From: Pectobacterium colocasium
GTDB lineage: Bacteria > Pseudomonadota > Gammaproteobacteria > Enterobacterales > Enterobacteriaceae
NCBI RefSeq assembly: GCF_020181655.1
Contig: NZ_CP084032.1
Coordinates: 2,666,001 to 2,730,000, forward strand
Reading direction: 5' to 3'
DNA length: 64,000 bases
This document shows positions 16,904 to 25,760 of the stretch, piece after piece. The translations under genes and the position numbers were made by a program. The notes under the pieces were generated by a model. It was given only the letters and a program-made list of their open reading frames with translations, made no database searches and had not been told where the DNA came from. Position 1 is the first letter of the stretch, and the number at the start of each line of letters is the position of its first letter.

Positions 16904-18169
16904 CTATCGTGTTAATACGCGCGTCAGAATGCTCATGGCCTTGCTGAACTGATCGTCAGGCACCGTTAACGGATACAGGAAGCGGATCACGTTGCCATGT
17001 ACGCCACAGGTTAGCAGCAGTAGACCCGCTTCCAACGCGCGTTTCTGAAATTGACGTGTTAGCTCTGCCGATGGTTTACCCGTGTGCGGGTCGTTAAATT
17101 CTGCCGCCACCATTGACCCTTGCGCACGAATTGCCACCAGCGCCGGACACTGCACTTTGATATTTTCCAGCGTTTCCACCAGCGCGGCACCGAGACGCTG
17201 TGCCCGCTGGCACAATTTCTCGTCTTCAATCACATCCAATACCGCCAGCGCGGAGGCCACCGACAGCGGGTTCCCCGCATAAGTACCGCCCAGTCCACCC
17301 GGCGATGGCGCGTCCATGACGTCAGCGCGACCGACAACGCCGGAAATCGGGAAGCCGCCGCCCAGGCTCTTCGCCATCGTAATCAGATCGGCTTTCTCTG
17401 TGTAATACTCCATCGCAAACAGCTTACCGGTACGGGCAAAGCCTGTCTGCACTTCATCGGCAATCAGCAGGATGCCGTGCTCATCACACAGCTTACGCAG
17501 CCCGCTAATGAAGGCCGGTGGCGCGACGTTGAAGCCACCTTCGCCCTGCACAGGCTCCAGCAGAATGGCAGCCACCTGATCGGCGGCGATATCGGTATGC
17601 ATCAAGCGTTCAACGCTTTCCAGCGCCTGCTCAACGGTGATGCCGTGTTGCTCACTCGGATAAAGCGCATGAAAAATGGAACCGGGGAACGGCCCGAACC
17701 CTGTGGAATACGGTGCCACTTTGCCCGTTAGCGTCATGGTCAGCAGCGTGCGGCCATGAAATGCCGCGTTGAAGGCGATGACGCCGGGGCGTTTGGTGTA
17801 CGCGCGGGCGATTTTCACCGCGTTTTCCACGGCTTCAGCGCCGGTGGTAAAGAACGTCGTTTTTGCTACGCCCTCAATCGGTGCCAGCGCGTTGATGCGT
17901 TCGGCCAGTGTAACGTAGCTGCCGTAAGGCACAATCTGGTAGGCCGTATGGGTAAAGCGATCTAACTGCTCGCGCACTGCCGCGACAATCTTCGGGTGGC
18001 GGTGGCCAGTGTTCAGCACCGCAATCCCGGCAGCAAAATCGATAAATTCCCGACCTTCCACATCCCACAGGGTGCTGTTTTCCGCACGCTCGGCATAGAA
18101 ATCACACATGACACCCACGCCACGCGGTGTGGCGGCCAGACGGCGTTGATTCAGTTCGCTATTCTTCAT
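16904..18169 (-). CDS. gabT: 4-aminobutyrate aminotransferase
   Basis: A 421-residue class III aminotransferase of the GabT type. The start at 18169 (MKNSELNQRRLAATPRGVGV) has GGAG 8 nt upstream; an in-frame codon 24 nt earlier lacks this. It shows TGAEAVENAVKIARA, LLIADEVQTGFARTG and the PLP lysine in TMAKSLGGGFPISG. It transfers the GABA amino group to 2-oxoglutarate, giving succinate semialdehyde for GabD. It is divergent from the MocR/GabR regulator at 18323. Confidence 0.88.
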   Translation of the reverse strand: MKNSELNQRRLAATPRGVGVMCDFYAERAENSTLWDVEGREFIDFAAGIAVLNTGHRHPKIVAAVREQLDRFTHTAYQIVPYGSYVTLAERINALAPIEGVAKTTFFTTGAEAVENAVKIARAYTKRPGVIAFNAAFHGRTLLTMTLTGKVAPYSTGFGPFPGSIFHALYPSEQHGITVEQALESVERLMHTDIAADQVAAILLEPVQGEGGFNVAPPAFISGLRKLCDEHGILLIADEVQTGFARTGKLFAMEYYTEKADLITMAKSLGGGFPISGVVGRADVMDAPSPGGLGGTYAGNPLSVASALAVLDVIEDEKLCQRAQRLGAALVETLENIKVQCPALVAIRAQGSMVAAEFNDPHTGKPSAELTRQFQKRALEAGLLLLTCGVHGNVIRFLYPLTVPDDQFSKAMSILTRVLTR

Positions 18170-18322
18170 GGTCTGCTCCGGTATCCCAAACACATCTGTT
18201 AGTCGTTGAACGAGGATGAGTCAAACGATAATGGTTAGTGTAGTTGCAAGATGATGATGTCATTTAGACGTGAGATGGTTCTATAATCCAGTGCCAGTTT
18301 TGAATATTTGAAGGATCCACTT
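18170..18322. promoter_or_regulatory. gabT / gabR-type divergent promoter region
   Basis: A 153-bp region between divergent genes. A GATGATGATGTCAT stretch near 18251 and an A/T-rich TATAAT-like TCTATAATCC at 18280-18289 reading toward the regulator are visible. GabR-type proteins normally bind direct repeats here and autoregulate, but I could not define the repeat pair with confidence. Confidence 0.35.
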
Positions 18323-19816
18323 TTGCGCTCACTTCTGACTGACTTATTGCTTCAGCGTTTAGCCGACCAGCACGACGGTGCGCTAAACAAGCGTTTATAT
18401 GACTGCATTCGGCTCGCGATTCTCGATGGGGCGATTGCCGCTGGCGAGCGCCTGCCGTCGTCGCGCGATCTGGCACAGCAGTTGTCGCTGTCGCGCAATA
18501 CCGTGCTGACGGCTTATGAACAGCTACTGGCTGAAGGCTATATTGACGCGCGCAAAGGCAGCGGAACCTTCGTCACGGAACAGTTGCCCGATGGCAATAT
18601 GCAGCCCGTGGACAGTGCCAAGGCGGGCGACGTGCGTGAGCCTAAACATGAGCTTTCGCGTCGCGGTATGCATCTGCTGGGTTATGCCGGTGCCTCCGCC
18701 CGACAATGGGGGGCGTTTATGCCGGGTATTCCGGATATCGCCAGCTTTCCTCACGACCTATGGCGACGCATTCAAACGCGCCTGACGCGCCGCGTGCGTC
18801 CCGAACAACTGTCCTATTCACCGATTGGCGGTTGCCCCGAACTGCAACTCGCCCTGGTGGATTACCTGCGCGTCGCCCGCTCCGTTGAGTGCACGCCGGA
18901 ACAGATTCTGATTACTGAAGGCACCCATCAGGCGATGGATCTGCTGGCTAAAATGCTGTGCAACCCCGGTGATTTGGCGTGGATTGAAGATCCCTGCTAT
19001 TGGGGAATTCGCAATGTCCTGACGATTAACGGCCTGCGCGTCGCCCCTGTCGATGTCGATGAACAAGGGCTGGCACCGCCGGAAACGCTTGCGCCCGATG
19101 CCATCCCGCGCCTGATTTGCGTGACGCCGTCACATCAATATCCACTGGGCGCGGTGATGAGTCTGACACGACGTCAACGGCTGCTGGCACTGGCGCAGGA
19201 GCACGGTTGCTGGGTTGTGGAAGATGACTACGACAGCGAGTTCCGCTTCTCCGGCAGTCCGATCCCCGCGCTGCAAGGGCTACAAACGCAGTCGCCGGTG
19301 ATCTACATCGGTACATTCAGCAAAACGCTCTACCCCGGCCTGCGCGTCAGCTACATGGTACTGCCGCCGCTGCTGGCAACGTCGCTGAAGACAGCCCATT
19401 CTGAGCTTTACCGCGGCGGGCACTGGCTCACGCAGGCGACGCTCGCACAGTTTATCCGCGAAGGCCACTACGCTGCACATATCCGCCGTATGCGCCTGCT
19501 GTATGCCAGACGCCGCGCCCTCTTGACGTCGTTGATTGAGCAGCATCTGGGGGCGGATTACGTCGGGGATAACAGCAACGCTGGGCTACATATGCTGCTC
19601 AGCCTGCCTTCCCACATCGACGATGTTGTGCTGAGCGCCGCGATCCTACGCCGTGGCGTGATGGTTAAACCGCTTTCCAGTTACTATCTGCAACCCACCC
19701 AGCAGCGTGGTTTACTGCTGGGTTACGCCAGCGTGGAAGAAGAGCAAATGACACAAGCGTTCGCGGTGATTGTGGCCTGTATTCAAGCACTGAATACGTC
19801 TCATCCGACGGCATGA
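18323..19816 (+). CDS. MocR/GabR-type transcriptional regulator with aminotransferase-like domain
   Basis: About 497 residues. It has an N-terminal GntR winged helix (RLPSSRDLAQQLSLSRNTVL, about residues 43-62) joined to a fold-type I aminotransferase domain. The PLP lysine is in YIGTFSKTLYPGLR. No ATG fits; TTG at 18323 lies 7 nt after AAGGA, while TTG at 18308 has no ribosome-binding site, so 18323 is chosen. GabR-family proteins sense GABA as an external aldimine with PLP and activate gabT/gabD. It is divergent from gabT and upstream of the transporter ATPase. Confidence 0.85.
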   Translation: MRSLLTDLLLQRLADQHDGALNKRLYDCIRLAILDGAIAAGERLPSSRDLAQQLSLSRNTVLTAYEQLLAEGYIDARKGSGTFVTEQLPDGNMQPVDSAKAGDVREPKHELSRRGMHLLGYAGASARQWGAFMPGIPDIASFPHDLWRRIQTRLTRRVRPEQLSYSPIGGCPELQLALVDYLRVARSVECTPEQILITEGTHQAMDLLAKMLCNPGDLAWIEDPCYWGIRNVLTINGLRVAPVDVDEQGLAPPETLAPDAIPRLICVTPSHQYPLGAVMSLTRRQRLLALAQEHGCWVVEDDYDSEFRFSGSPIPALQGLQTQSPVIYIGTFSKTLYPGLRVSYMVLPPLLATSLKTAHSELYRGGHWLTQATLAQFIREGHYAAHIRRMRLLYARRRALLTSLIEQHLGADYVGDNSNAGLHMLLSLPSHIDDVVLSAAILRRGVMVKPLSSYYLQPTQQRGLLLGYASVEEEQMTQAFAVIVACIQALNTSHPTA

Positions 19817-20010
19817 CCGCATCTCATTTTCATACCCACTCATTCGCACCGTCACGGTGCCATCCGATACCAGCACGCCCCATGACGGGGCACCCATTGT
19901 GATGAATTAACGCATTTTAGCTTGTCACAGCACGGTATTTTCTGCTTGCGAAGCATCCGGCATGGTTTATGCATTCTTATGAATAACAGTGACTGCCGGA
20001 GAGTGAAAAA

Positions 20011-21105
20011 ATGAGAAATTATGTCAGCTTCAGGAATGTTCAGAAGACCTATGACGGCGACCGCCTGATCGTCAAAAACCTGAATCTGGATATTCGTGAA
20101 GGTGAATTTCTGACCCTGCTTGGGCCATCCGGCTCGGGAAAAACCACCAGTTTGATGATGCTCGCCGGGTTTGAAACCCCGACGCAGGGGGAAATCCTGT
20201 TGCGCGATGCACCGTTGCACCATCTCCCGCCACATCAGCGTGACATCGGCATGGTGTTTCAGAACTACGCCCTGTTTCCGCACATGACCGTGGCAGAGAA
20301 TCTGGCGTTTCCGTTGTCCATCCGTCGCCTGAACCGTGCCGATATCAAAGAGAAAGTGGATCGGGTACTGGATCGTGTGAAGCTCACCAGTCTGGCCGAC
20401 CGCTACCCTGCACAAATGTCTGGCGGCCAACAGCAGCGTGTCGCGTTGGCTCGGGCGCTGGTCTTTGAACCCAAATTGGTACTGATGGACGAACCGCTGG
20501 GCGCGCTGGATAAACAGCTGCGCGAGCATATGCAGTTGGAAATCAAAGAGCTGCATCAGTCACTGGAGCTAACCGTGGTGTACGTGACTCACGACCAGAG
20601 CGAAGCCATGACCATGTCGAACCGCGTCGCCGTGTTCAACGACGGTGTGATTCAGCAGATGGACAGCCCCAGCGATATCTACGAAAAACCGGAAAATGCC
20701 TTTGTGGCGCAGTTTATCGGCGAAAACAATACGCTGCTCGCCACACGTGCCGATGCCGAAGGCGCGTTCTACCGGGCAACCCTGGACGACGGCACCTCGC
20801 TGCGTGCGCTGAAAGTTCGCCCCAGCTCGCCGGGCCGCAAAATTACGCTTTGCATCCGCCCGGAACGTATTCACGTCAATGCACCTCATACCGATAATGG
20901 CATGCAGCACGTCACTGCACGCATTCAGCAGTTCATCTATCTGGGCGATCACGTCAGGATGATGACAGAAGTGGCTGGCCAGCCACAGTTTATGGTGAAA
21001 CTTCCCGCCAGCGAAATCCAGCCACACTGGAAAGCCGGTACCGAAGTCGATTTGTCGTGGCAGCCAGAGCATCTGCGCGCGCTGGATAGCATCATTACGC
21101 ATTAA
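20011..21105 (+). CDS. PotA-like ABC transporter ATP-binding protein
   Basis: A 364-residue ATPase with Walker A GPSGSGKTT, signature MSGGQQQR, Walker B LVLMDEP and H-loop YVTHDQSEA. A C-terminal TOBE-type domain spans about residues 275-360. GGAGA lies 8 nt before the ATG. The reverse-strand PotB/C/D-like genes lack an adjacent ATPase, so this gene very likely completes that importer despite being 5 kb away on the other strand. It follows the GabR-type regulator by 194 bp and ends in a strong terminator. Confidence 0.87.
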   Translation: MRNYVSFRNVQKTYDGDRLIVKNLNLDIREGEFLTLLGPSGSGKTTSLMMLAGFETPTQGEILLRDAPLHHLPPHQRDIGMVFQNYALFPHMTVAENLAFPLSIRRLNRADIKEKVDRVLDRVKLTSLADRYPAQMSGGQQQRVALARALVFEPKLVLMDEPLGALDKQLREHMQLEIKELHQSLELTVVYVTHDQSEAMTMSNRVAVFNDGVIQQMDSPSDIYEKPENAFVAQFIGENNTLLATRADAEGAFYRATLDDGTSLRALKVRPSSPGRKITLCIRPERIHVNAPHTDNGMQHVTARIQQFIYLGDHVRMMTEVAGQPQFMVKLPASEIQPHWKAGTEVDLSWQPEHLRALDSIITH

Positions 21106-21137
21106 CTGACAAAAGCAAAAAAGATGTGCATCACATG

Positions 21138-21170
21138 CAGTGCGCAAAAATGTGCGCACTGTTTTTACTT
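21138..21170 (+). terminator. Rho-independent terminator after the PotA-like gene
   Basis: A perfect 9-bp stem CAGTGCGCA / TGCGCACTG (21138-21146 and 21153-21161) with a 6-nt loop is followed by TTTTTACTTT. Confidence 0.85.
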
Positions 21171-21244
21171 TGATCTTGACCCGCCCCTCTCCCTCTCTGC
21201 CCATACATATTAGCCATAATCATCTTCCCCATACCCTCTAAGAT

Positions 21245-21449
<205 letters not shown>

Positions 21450-21684
21450 ATTAAAGAATAACCGATATGTTCTGAGGTTATTTAAAAGCAATAACACATC
21501 GATTAAAAAAGCATTTTGTGAACAAAAAACTCGGCATATCATTAATAATGCTTTCGGCAAAGTTGACATTATTAAATAACCGGGGAGAAATAAAAAAAAA
21601 CAAAAAAAACATAAAAGCCACCACAAAATGTTCGAACACTGTAATAAACACAGTCACAAATGAAATGATAAAAGGATTGTCATT

Positions 21685-22437
21685 ATGCTTTCAAAATATT
21701 ACCCTTTCCTCATTATAAAAACATTTTATCGCCCTATAGAGGTCGCTATTCGTTGGAGTAATTTAATGTCATCAGAATTGGAAATACTTAGTAAATTCGA
21801 TGAGAACCCACTCATTTTCTTACATTCATCTACTCAAACATGGCCAAACCTGTCATTAAACCACGAAAGAGTACTTGATGGACTCATCAATGGGGAACTG
21901 CGGCATAGCAAACGCGGCGTTATCAGTTCAACCCCTATGGACTTAAACGACCCCGATTTATCCATTCGTCATGTCGATCTAAAAAACTGGATGATGTCAT
22001 ATTATCCAAATGAGAAGCCTGATTTTTTATTCTCTCCAGAGGAGCGGTTCTCAACTACAACAATAAATATAAATTCGGTGCAAATACTTTTGGCCGAATT
22101 AGAGGTGATGCGTATAAAGAACAACCATCTTGAAATGCAGTATAATAAGATAAAAGACGATTACCTTTCACTACAAGCTAATTGCGCATCAGCGATGCTG
22201 AATTCAACACAGTCTGCACTAGGAGAACGGAGCGAGAGTACATATTTAACCGTTATCGGGGCGTTAATTAGCCTATATAATCAACATTCACCTTCAGGCC
22301 AAGCATATACACTTTTCACCTCTCAGGATGCGGTGATTTCGGCATTAATTGCTCACTATGGCGATAAAAGGGGGATTTCCAAAAGCACGCTTGAAAACAA
22401 GTTCGCTCAGGCAAAACGTCTGCTCAATAACTCATAA
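21685..22437 (+). CDS. Hypothetical protein with C-terminal island-associated domain
   Basis: A 250-residue protein of unknown function, without signal peptide or membrane segment. The start at 21685 has AAGGA 8 nt upstream; an ATG at 21766 is an alternative. An early block FYRPIEVAIRWSNL and the C-terminal block TYLTVIGALISLYN...SKSTLENKFAQAKRLL recall, from memory, uncharacterised enterobacterial proteins often seen in genomic islands. A short heptad-like helix lies at about 135-165 (LLAELEVMRIKNNHLEMQ). Base composition is AT-rich compared with the core genes. It precedes the DUF1800 operon by 112 bp and may belong to the island rather than the pathway. Confidence 0.65.
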   Translation: MLSKYYPFLIIKTFYRPIEVAIRWSNLMSSELEILSKFDENPLIFLHSSTQTWPNLSLNHERVLDGLINGELRHSKRGVISSTPMDLNDPDLSIRHVDLKNWMMSYYPNEKPDFLFSPEERFSTTTININSVQILLAELEVMRIKNNHLEMQYNKIKDDYLSLQANCASAMLNSTQSALGERSESTYLTVIGALISLYNQHSPSGQAYTLFTSQDAVISALIAHYGDKRGISKSTLENKFAQAKRLLNNS

Positions 22438-22549
22438 TTTTTAACCTTATCAGGGTTTCCATCACCCCAGCTAAGGTGAAAACCAACGACTCCTTTTACA
22501 TAGTAGATATCCACATCATTCTATTACGTCTGAGGGATAATCTACTATC

Positions 22550-24511
22550 ATGCATAAACAAGCTCGTTTTGCATTCGTGTATCTCACGCTATTTCATACA
22601 CAGCAGCTCTCATCAACCCGTAGAAAACCACGACCATCATTTTTTGCAAGTAGTCTATGCAACATGCTCATTCTGCTGTGGTCTCTCACATTCGGTACCT
22701 CAGCAATCGCCTTAACAATTGCAGAAACACGCCATCTGGTCGACCGCGCTGGATTTGGCACAACCCCACAGGATATTGAACGCTTCAAAGATATGACGCG
22801 GGAACAAGCCGTGGATTATCTGCTAAGCACACTCGATGCGCCTTTTTATACTCTTCCCCCTGTTTTCGTACAGAAACCTTATCCAGATTACTGGCAGAAA
22901 GGCTGGCGAGAGCAAAATATGATTTTTTTACGTATCAATGAAATTAACCAGCTACAAGCGTGGTGGGTGCAGGAAATGATTCTTACACCCACCCCATTTG
23001 CCGATCGCCTTACGCTGTTCTGGCACAACCATTTTGTTTCACGGTTTGACAATACCCTTATCAGTGCCCCTTTTTTCGATCAGCTCACTCTATTTCGTCA
23101 GGTAGGTAGCCAGAGTTTTCGCCTTCTGACGCGAAAAATACTGCAAGACCCTATGATGCTCAGTGGGTTGGATAACACCTCTAATACACGCCAGAATCCT
23201 AATGAGAATCTAGCCAGAGAATTGATGGAACTTTTCACGCTGGGAGATGGTAATTACAGTGAGAATGACGTCAAACAGGTTTCTCGTATTCTGGCGGGGC
23301 ATACTGTGAACGCCACACAACAATGGCGTTATCAATTCAATGCAAGTGCAGCGGTACCCGGCGAGAAAATCGTATTAGGTAAAAGCATTCAGGGAACTCC
23401 CGACGAGGAGCTCGATCAGCTTGTCGATGTTTTATTGTCGCAGCCCCAAACCGCCACTCGTTTAGCGAAGAAATTCTACCGCGCCTTTATTTCCCTAGAC
23501 GATGACCCTGAAACAGTATCCGCATTAGCACAAATTTTACGTAACAATGACTATGCGATGAAACCGTTCATACGTGAATTATTGCTTAGTCCAGCTTTTT
23601 GGCACGAGCGCAATCGTGGAGCATTGGTCAAATCCCCGCTGGACCTTATCGTCGGTTTTTCTCGCACGCTGTCGCTGGTGTTGCCCGATCAACACATCCT
23701 ACTGGATTATCTTCAGACTCTGGGGCAAAGCCCATTTATGGCTCCCTCAGTGGCGGGATGGGAAGAGGGAATAGGATGGCTTGATGGGAAGACACTGGTT
23801 GATCGTACCAGAGTACTAGCACGACTGTGGTCTGCTGTAGAAAGCCCGCAGCCAGAGAACGATGGGATAATCGTGCGTTTTTCATCCGAAAGCCGCGGAC
23901 TACCTGCGCACTTTATCGTTACTGCCAATGGGGAAAAGCTTGCCAGAATTACTGCAAAGATCGGGGTAGATACCCGGCAAGAGCAAGCCTCCAACGAGCC
24001 GGGAAATCTGAAACCAATGTGGGAAACAGTGACTATTCCCTTTCCCAACGGGTCCGAAACCTTGAAAAATGTCACCATTACGATGGATGCGGATGAACCC
24101 GACACTAACTTATTTATCAATTGGATTTCCTTCAAGGGTTATCGTTTTTCTCCACATCAAGCCAGTTGGATCATCCCGAAAGGTTCCTCCTGCCTTGCAG
24201 ACTCACCATTAGGATCTTTTTACTGCAACCTGAGTTTATCTTTTGACCTTACCACACCGATCGGGAGCGAAGCGGCCAGCCTGATAGATCGGAACACCCC
24301 ACTCAACGCCAATATCGAATACGGTACGGGTCGCCTAAAACCGCAATTTAGCCAATTGGGAAGCAGGCTCCCTACTCACGTGACGCCTTACGCTCGCATA
24401 CCTGCTCATTCACTGCTGGCTCTCTCACCTTTTAGCCCCCCCGTCAATTGGGACAACAGTGCAGTGACCTTAAAGGCACTAACACTTGACCCTGTATTTA
24501 ATCTGAAATAA
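22550..24511 (+). CDS. DUF1800 protein with internal carbohydrate-binding-like segment
   Basis: A 653-residue protein. After a long N-terminal leader (hydrophobic core about 38-54, MLILLWSLTFGTSAIA) comes the DUF1800 pattern: HLVDRAGFGTTP, DRLTLFWHNHFVSR and ENLARELMELFTLGDG (about 223-238). ATG at 22664 is an alternative start just before the hydrophobic core. Residues about 438-528, from IVRFSSESRGLPAHFIV to NLFINWISFKGYRF, resemble the beta-sandwich pattern of CBM36/60-type xylan-binding modules. That assignment is from pattern memory only. Likely exported. DUF1800 has no settled function but is usually encoded next to DUF1501, as here. Confidence 0.8.
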   Translation: MHKQARFAFVYLTLFHTQQLSSTRRKPRPSFFASSLCNMLILLWSLTFGTSAIALTIAETRHLVDRAGFGTTPQDIERFKDMTREQAVDYLLSTLDAPFYTLPPVFVQKPYPDYWQKGWREQNMIFLRINEINQLQAWWVQEMILTPTPFADRLTLFWHNHFVSRFDNTLISAPFFDQLTLFRQVGSQSFRLLTRKILQDPMMLSGLDNTSNTRQNPNENLARELMELFTLGDGNYSENDVKQVSRILAGHTVNATQQWRYQFNASAAVPGEKIVLGKSIQGTPDEELDQLVDVLLSQPQTATRLAKKFYRAFISLDDDPETVSALAQILRNNDYAMKPFIRELLLSPAFWHERNRGALVKSPLDLIVGFSRTLSLVLPDQHILLDYLQTLGQSPFMAPSVAGWEEGIGWLDGKTLVDRTRVLARLWSAVESPQPENDGIIVRFSSESRGLPAHFIVTANGEKLARITAKIGVDTRQEQASNEPGNLKPMWETVTIPFPNGSETLKNVTITMDADEPDTNLFINWISFKGYRFSPHQASWIIPKGSSCLADSPLGSFYCNLSLSFDLTTPIGSEAASLIDRNTPLNANIEYGTGRLKPQFSQLGSRLPTHVTPYARIPAHSLLALSPFSPPVNWDNSAVTLKALTLDPVFNLK

Positions 24512-24527
24512 ATAAGGATATTTGTTC

Positions 24528-25727
24528 ATGTCAGCACCCCTTATACCATCACGGCGTTTACTTCTCGGTGGGCTTGCCGCAGGAATATTGGCAACAATGC
24601 TTCCCCTGCGTGTGTTCACCAAAAGCACAATCCCCGTAAATAAGAATTTGATCGTCATTGAATTATTTGGGGGAAATGATGCGTTAAACACGTTGGTTCC
24701 CTATCGGGATCCGCTCTATCAACATTATCGCCCTATGCTAGCGTTAAAAGCGCACGAATATGCCACCTTAAACGACGATTTGGCCTTTAACATCGCCTGG
24801 AAAAGACTCGCTCATCTATTTCAAAAGGGAGAATTAGCCGTAATACAAGACGTTGGTTACCCTTCTCCCAACTTGTCTCATTTCAGTTCCGCCGCAATAT
24901 GGGCCAATGGTGCTGACACCCCAACGCTGAAGTCAGGGTGGGCTGGCCGCGTTCTGAGCACCTCTTCACGTGAGGAACGATATCATGATACTGATGGCAT
25001 TATTCTCTCTGGCGATCGGTCTTTACTTATCCATCCGACGATCCAGGCGCTGGCGCTTCAGGATAGTCGTGCCCTACTTAGTGCCGATTTCACCCTAGCC
25101 TCCGCCCAAACGAATGATACAAACACACTAGCCGCACAACACATCCTTCGGTTAATGGAGAGTACCAGCATAATAAGTCGACGAATTCAAAATAAGCTGC
25201 GTAATCAGAACCATTTCACTCGCCGATTTACCCACGACGGCTACATTGAACCGCAAAATGCCCAAGCGGCGACGATACTCTGGCTTATAGAGAATAATGT
25301 CCGTTCACCGCTATACAAAATAAGCTTGTCTGGCTTCGATCTGCATAGCCATTTGCGCGGTGAACATGAACGCCAACTCAGCAAAGTAGAAACGTTAATG
25401 TTGGGGCTACGGCAAGGGCTCATCGATATTGGTGCCTGGCAGGATAGTCTGATTATGGTGCACTCAGAGTTCGGACGTCGACCAAAAGAAAATGCATCGG
25501 GCGGAACCGATCACGGTACCTGCGGGCCAATGTTGTTATTGGGGGGGCAAGTCGAAGGCGGTATCTGGGGAGAACGCAGCCCACTCGATAAGTTAGATAG
25601 CGATGGCAATCCTTATTTCTCAACCGATTTCCGCTCGATATACGCGGCCGTCGCCGAACGCTTTTGGAAACTACCAATGACTCAGACAGGGAGAATGCCG
25701 ATCTCTCCTCTGAATATTCGGCTTTAG
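24528..25727 (+). CDS. DUF1501 protein, exported
   Basis: A 399-residue protein from the ATG at 24528 (AAGGA 9 nt upstream; a TTG 6 nt earlier is less suitable). The N-terminus MSAPLIPSRRLLLGGLAAGI is twin-arginine-like (SRRLLLGG), suggesting Tat export. DUF1501 hallmarks are VIELFGGNDALNTLVPY, LSHFSSAAIWANG, SEFGRRPKEN and GGTDHGTCGPMLLLGG. The family belongs to the alkaline phosphatase/sulfatase-like superfamily by fold, but its reaction is not established. It sits 16 nt after the DUF1800 gene and 33 nt before the chitin-synthase-like fusion. Confidence 0.82.
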   Translation: MSAPLIPSRRLLLGGLAAGILATMLPLRVFTKSTIPVNKNLIVIELFGGNDALNTLVPYRDPLYQHYRPMLALKAHEYATLNDDLAFNIAWKRLAHLFQKGELAVIQDVGYPSPNLSHFSSAAIWANGADTPTLKSGWAGRVLSTSSREERYHDTDGIILSGDRSLLIHPTIQALALQDSRALLSADFTLASAQTNDTNTLAAQHILRLMESTSIISRRIQNKLRNQNHFTRRFTHDGYIEPQNAQAATILWLIENNVRSPLYKISLSGFDLHSHLRGEHERQLSKVETLMLGLRQGLIDIGAWQDSLIMVHSEFGRRPKENASGGTDHGTCGPMLLLGGQVEGGIWGERSPLDKLDSDGNPYFSTDFRSIYAAVAERFWKLPMTQTGRMPISPLNIRL

Positions 25728-25760
25728 CCGAGCGCCTTATTTCTACGGGACACCCTTTAT

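Noticed and set aside
21685..22437. Plasmid or phage replication protein
   Set aside because: The C-terminal domain recalls island-borne proteins, but no replication motif, integrase or att site is visible.
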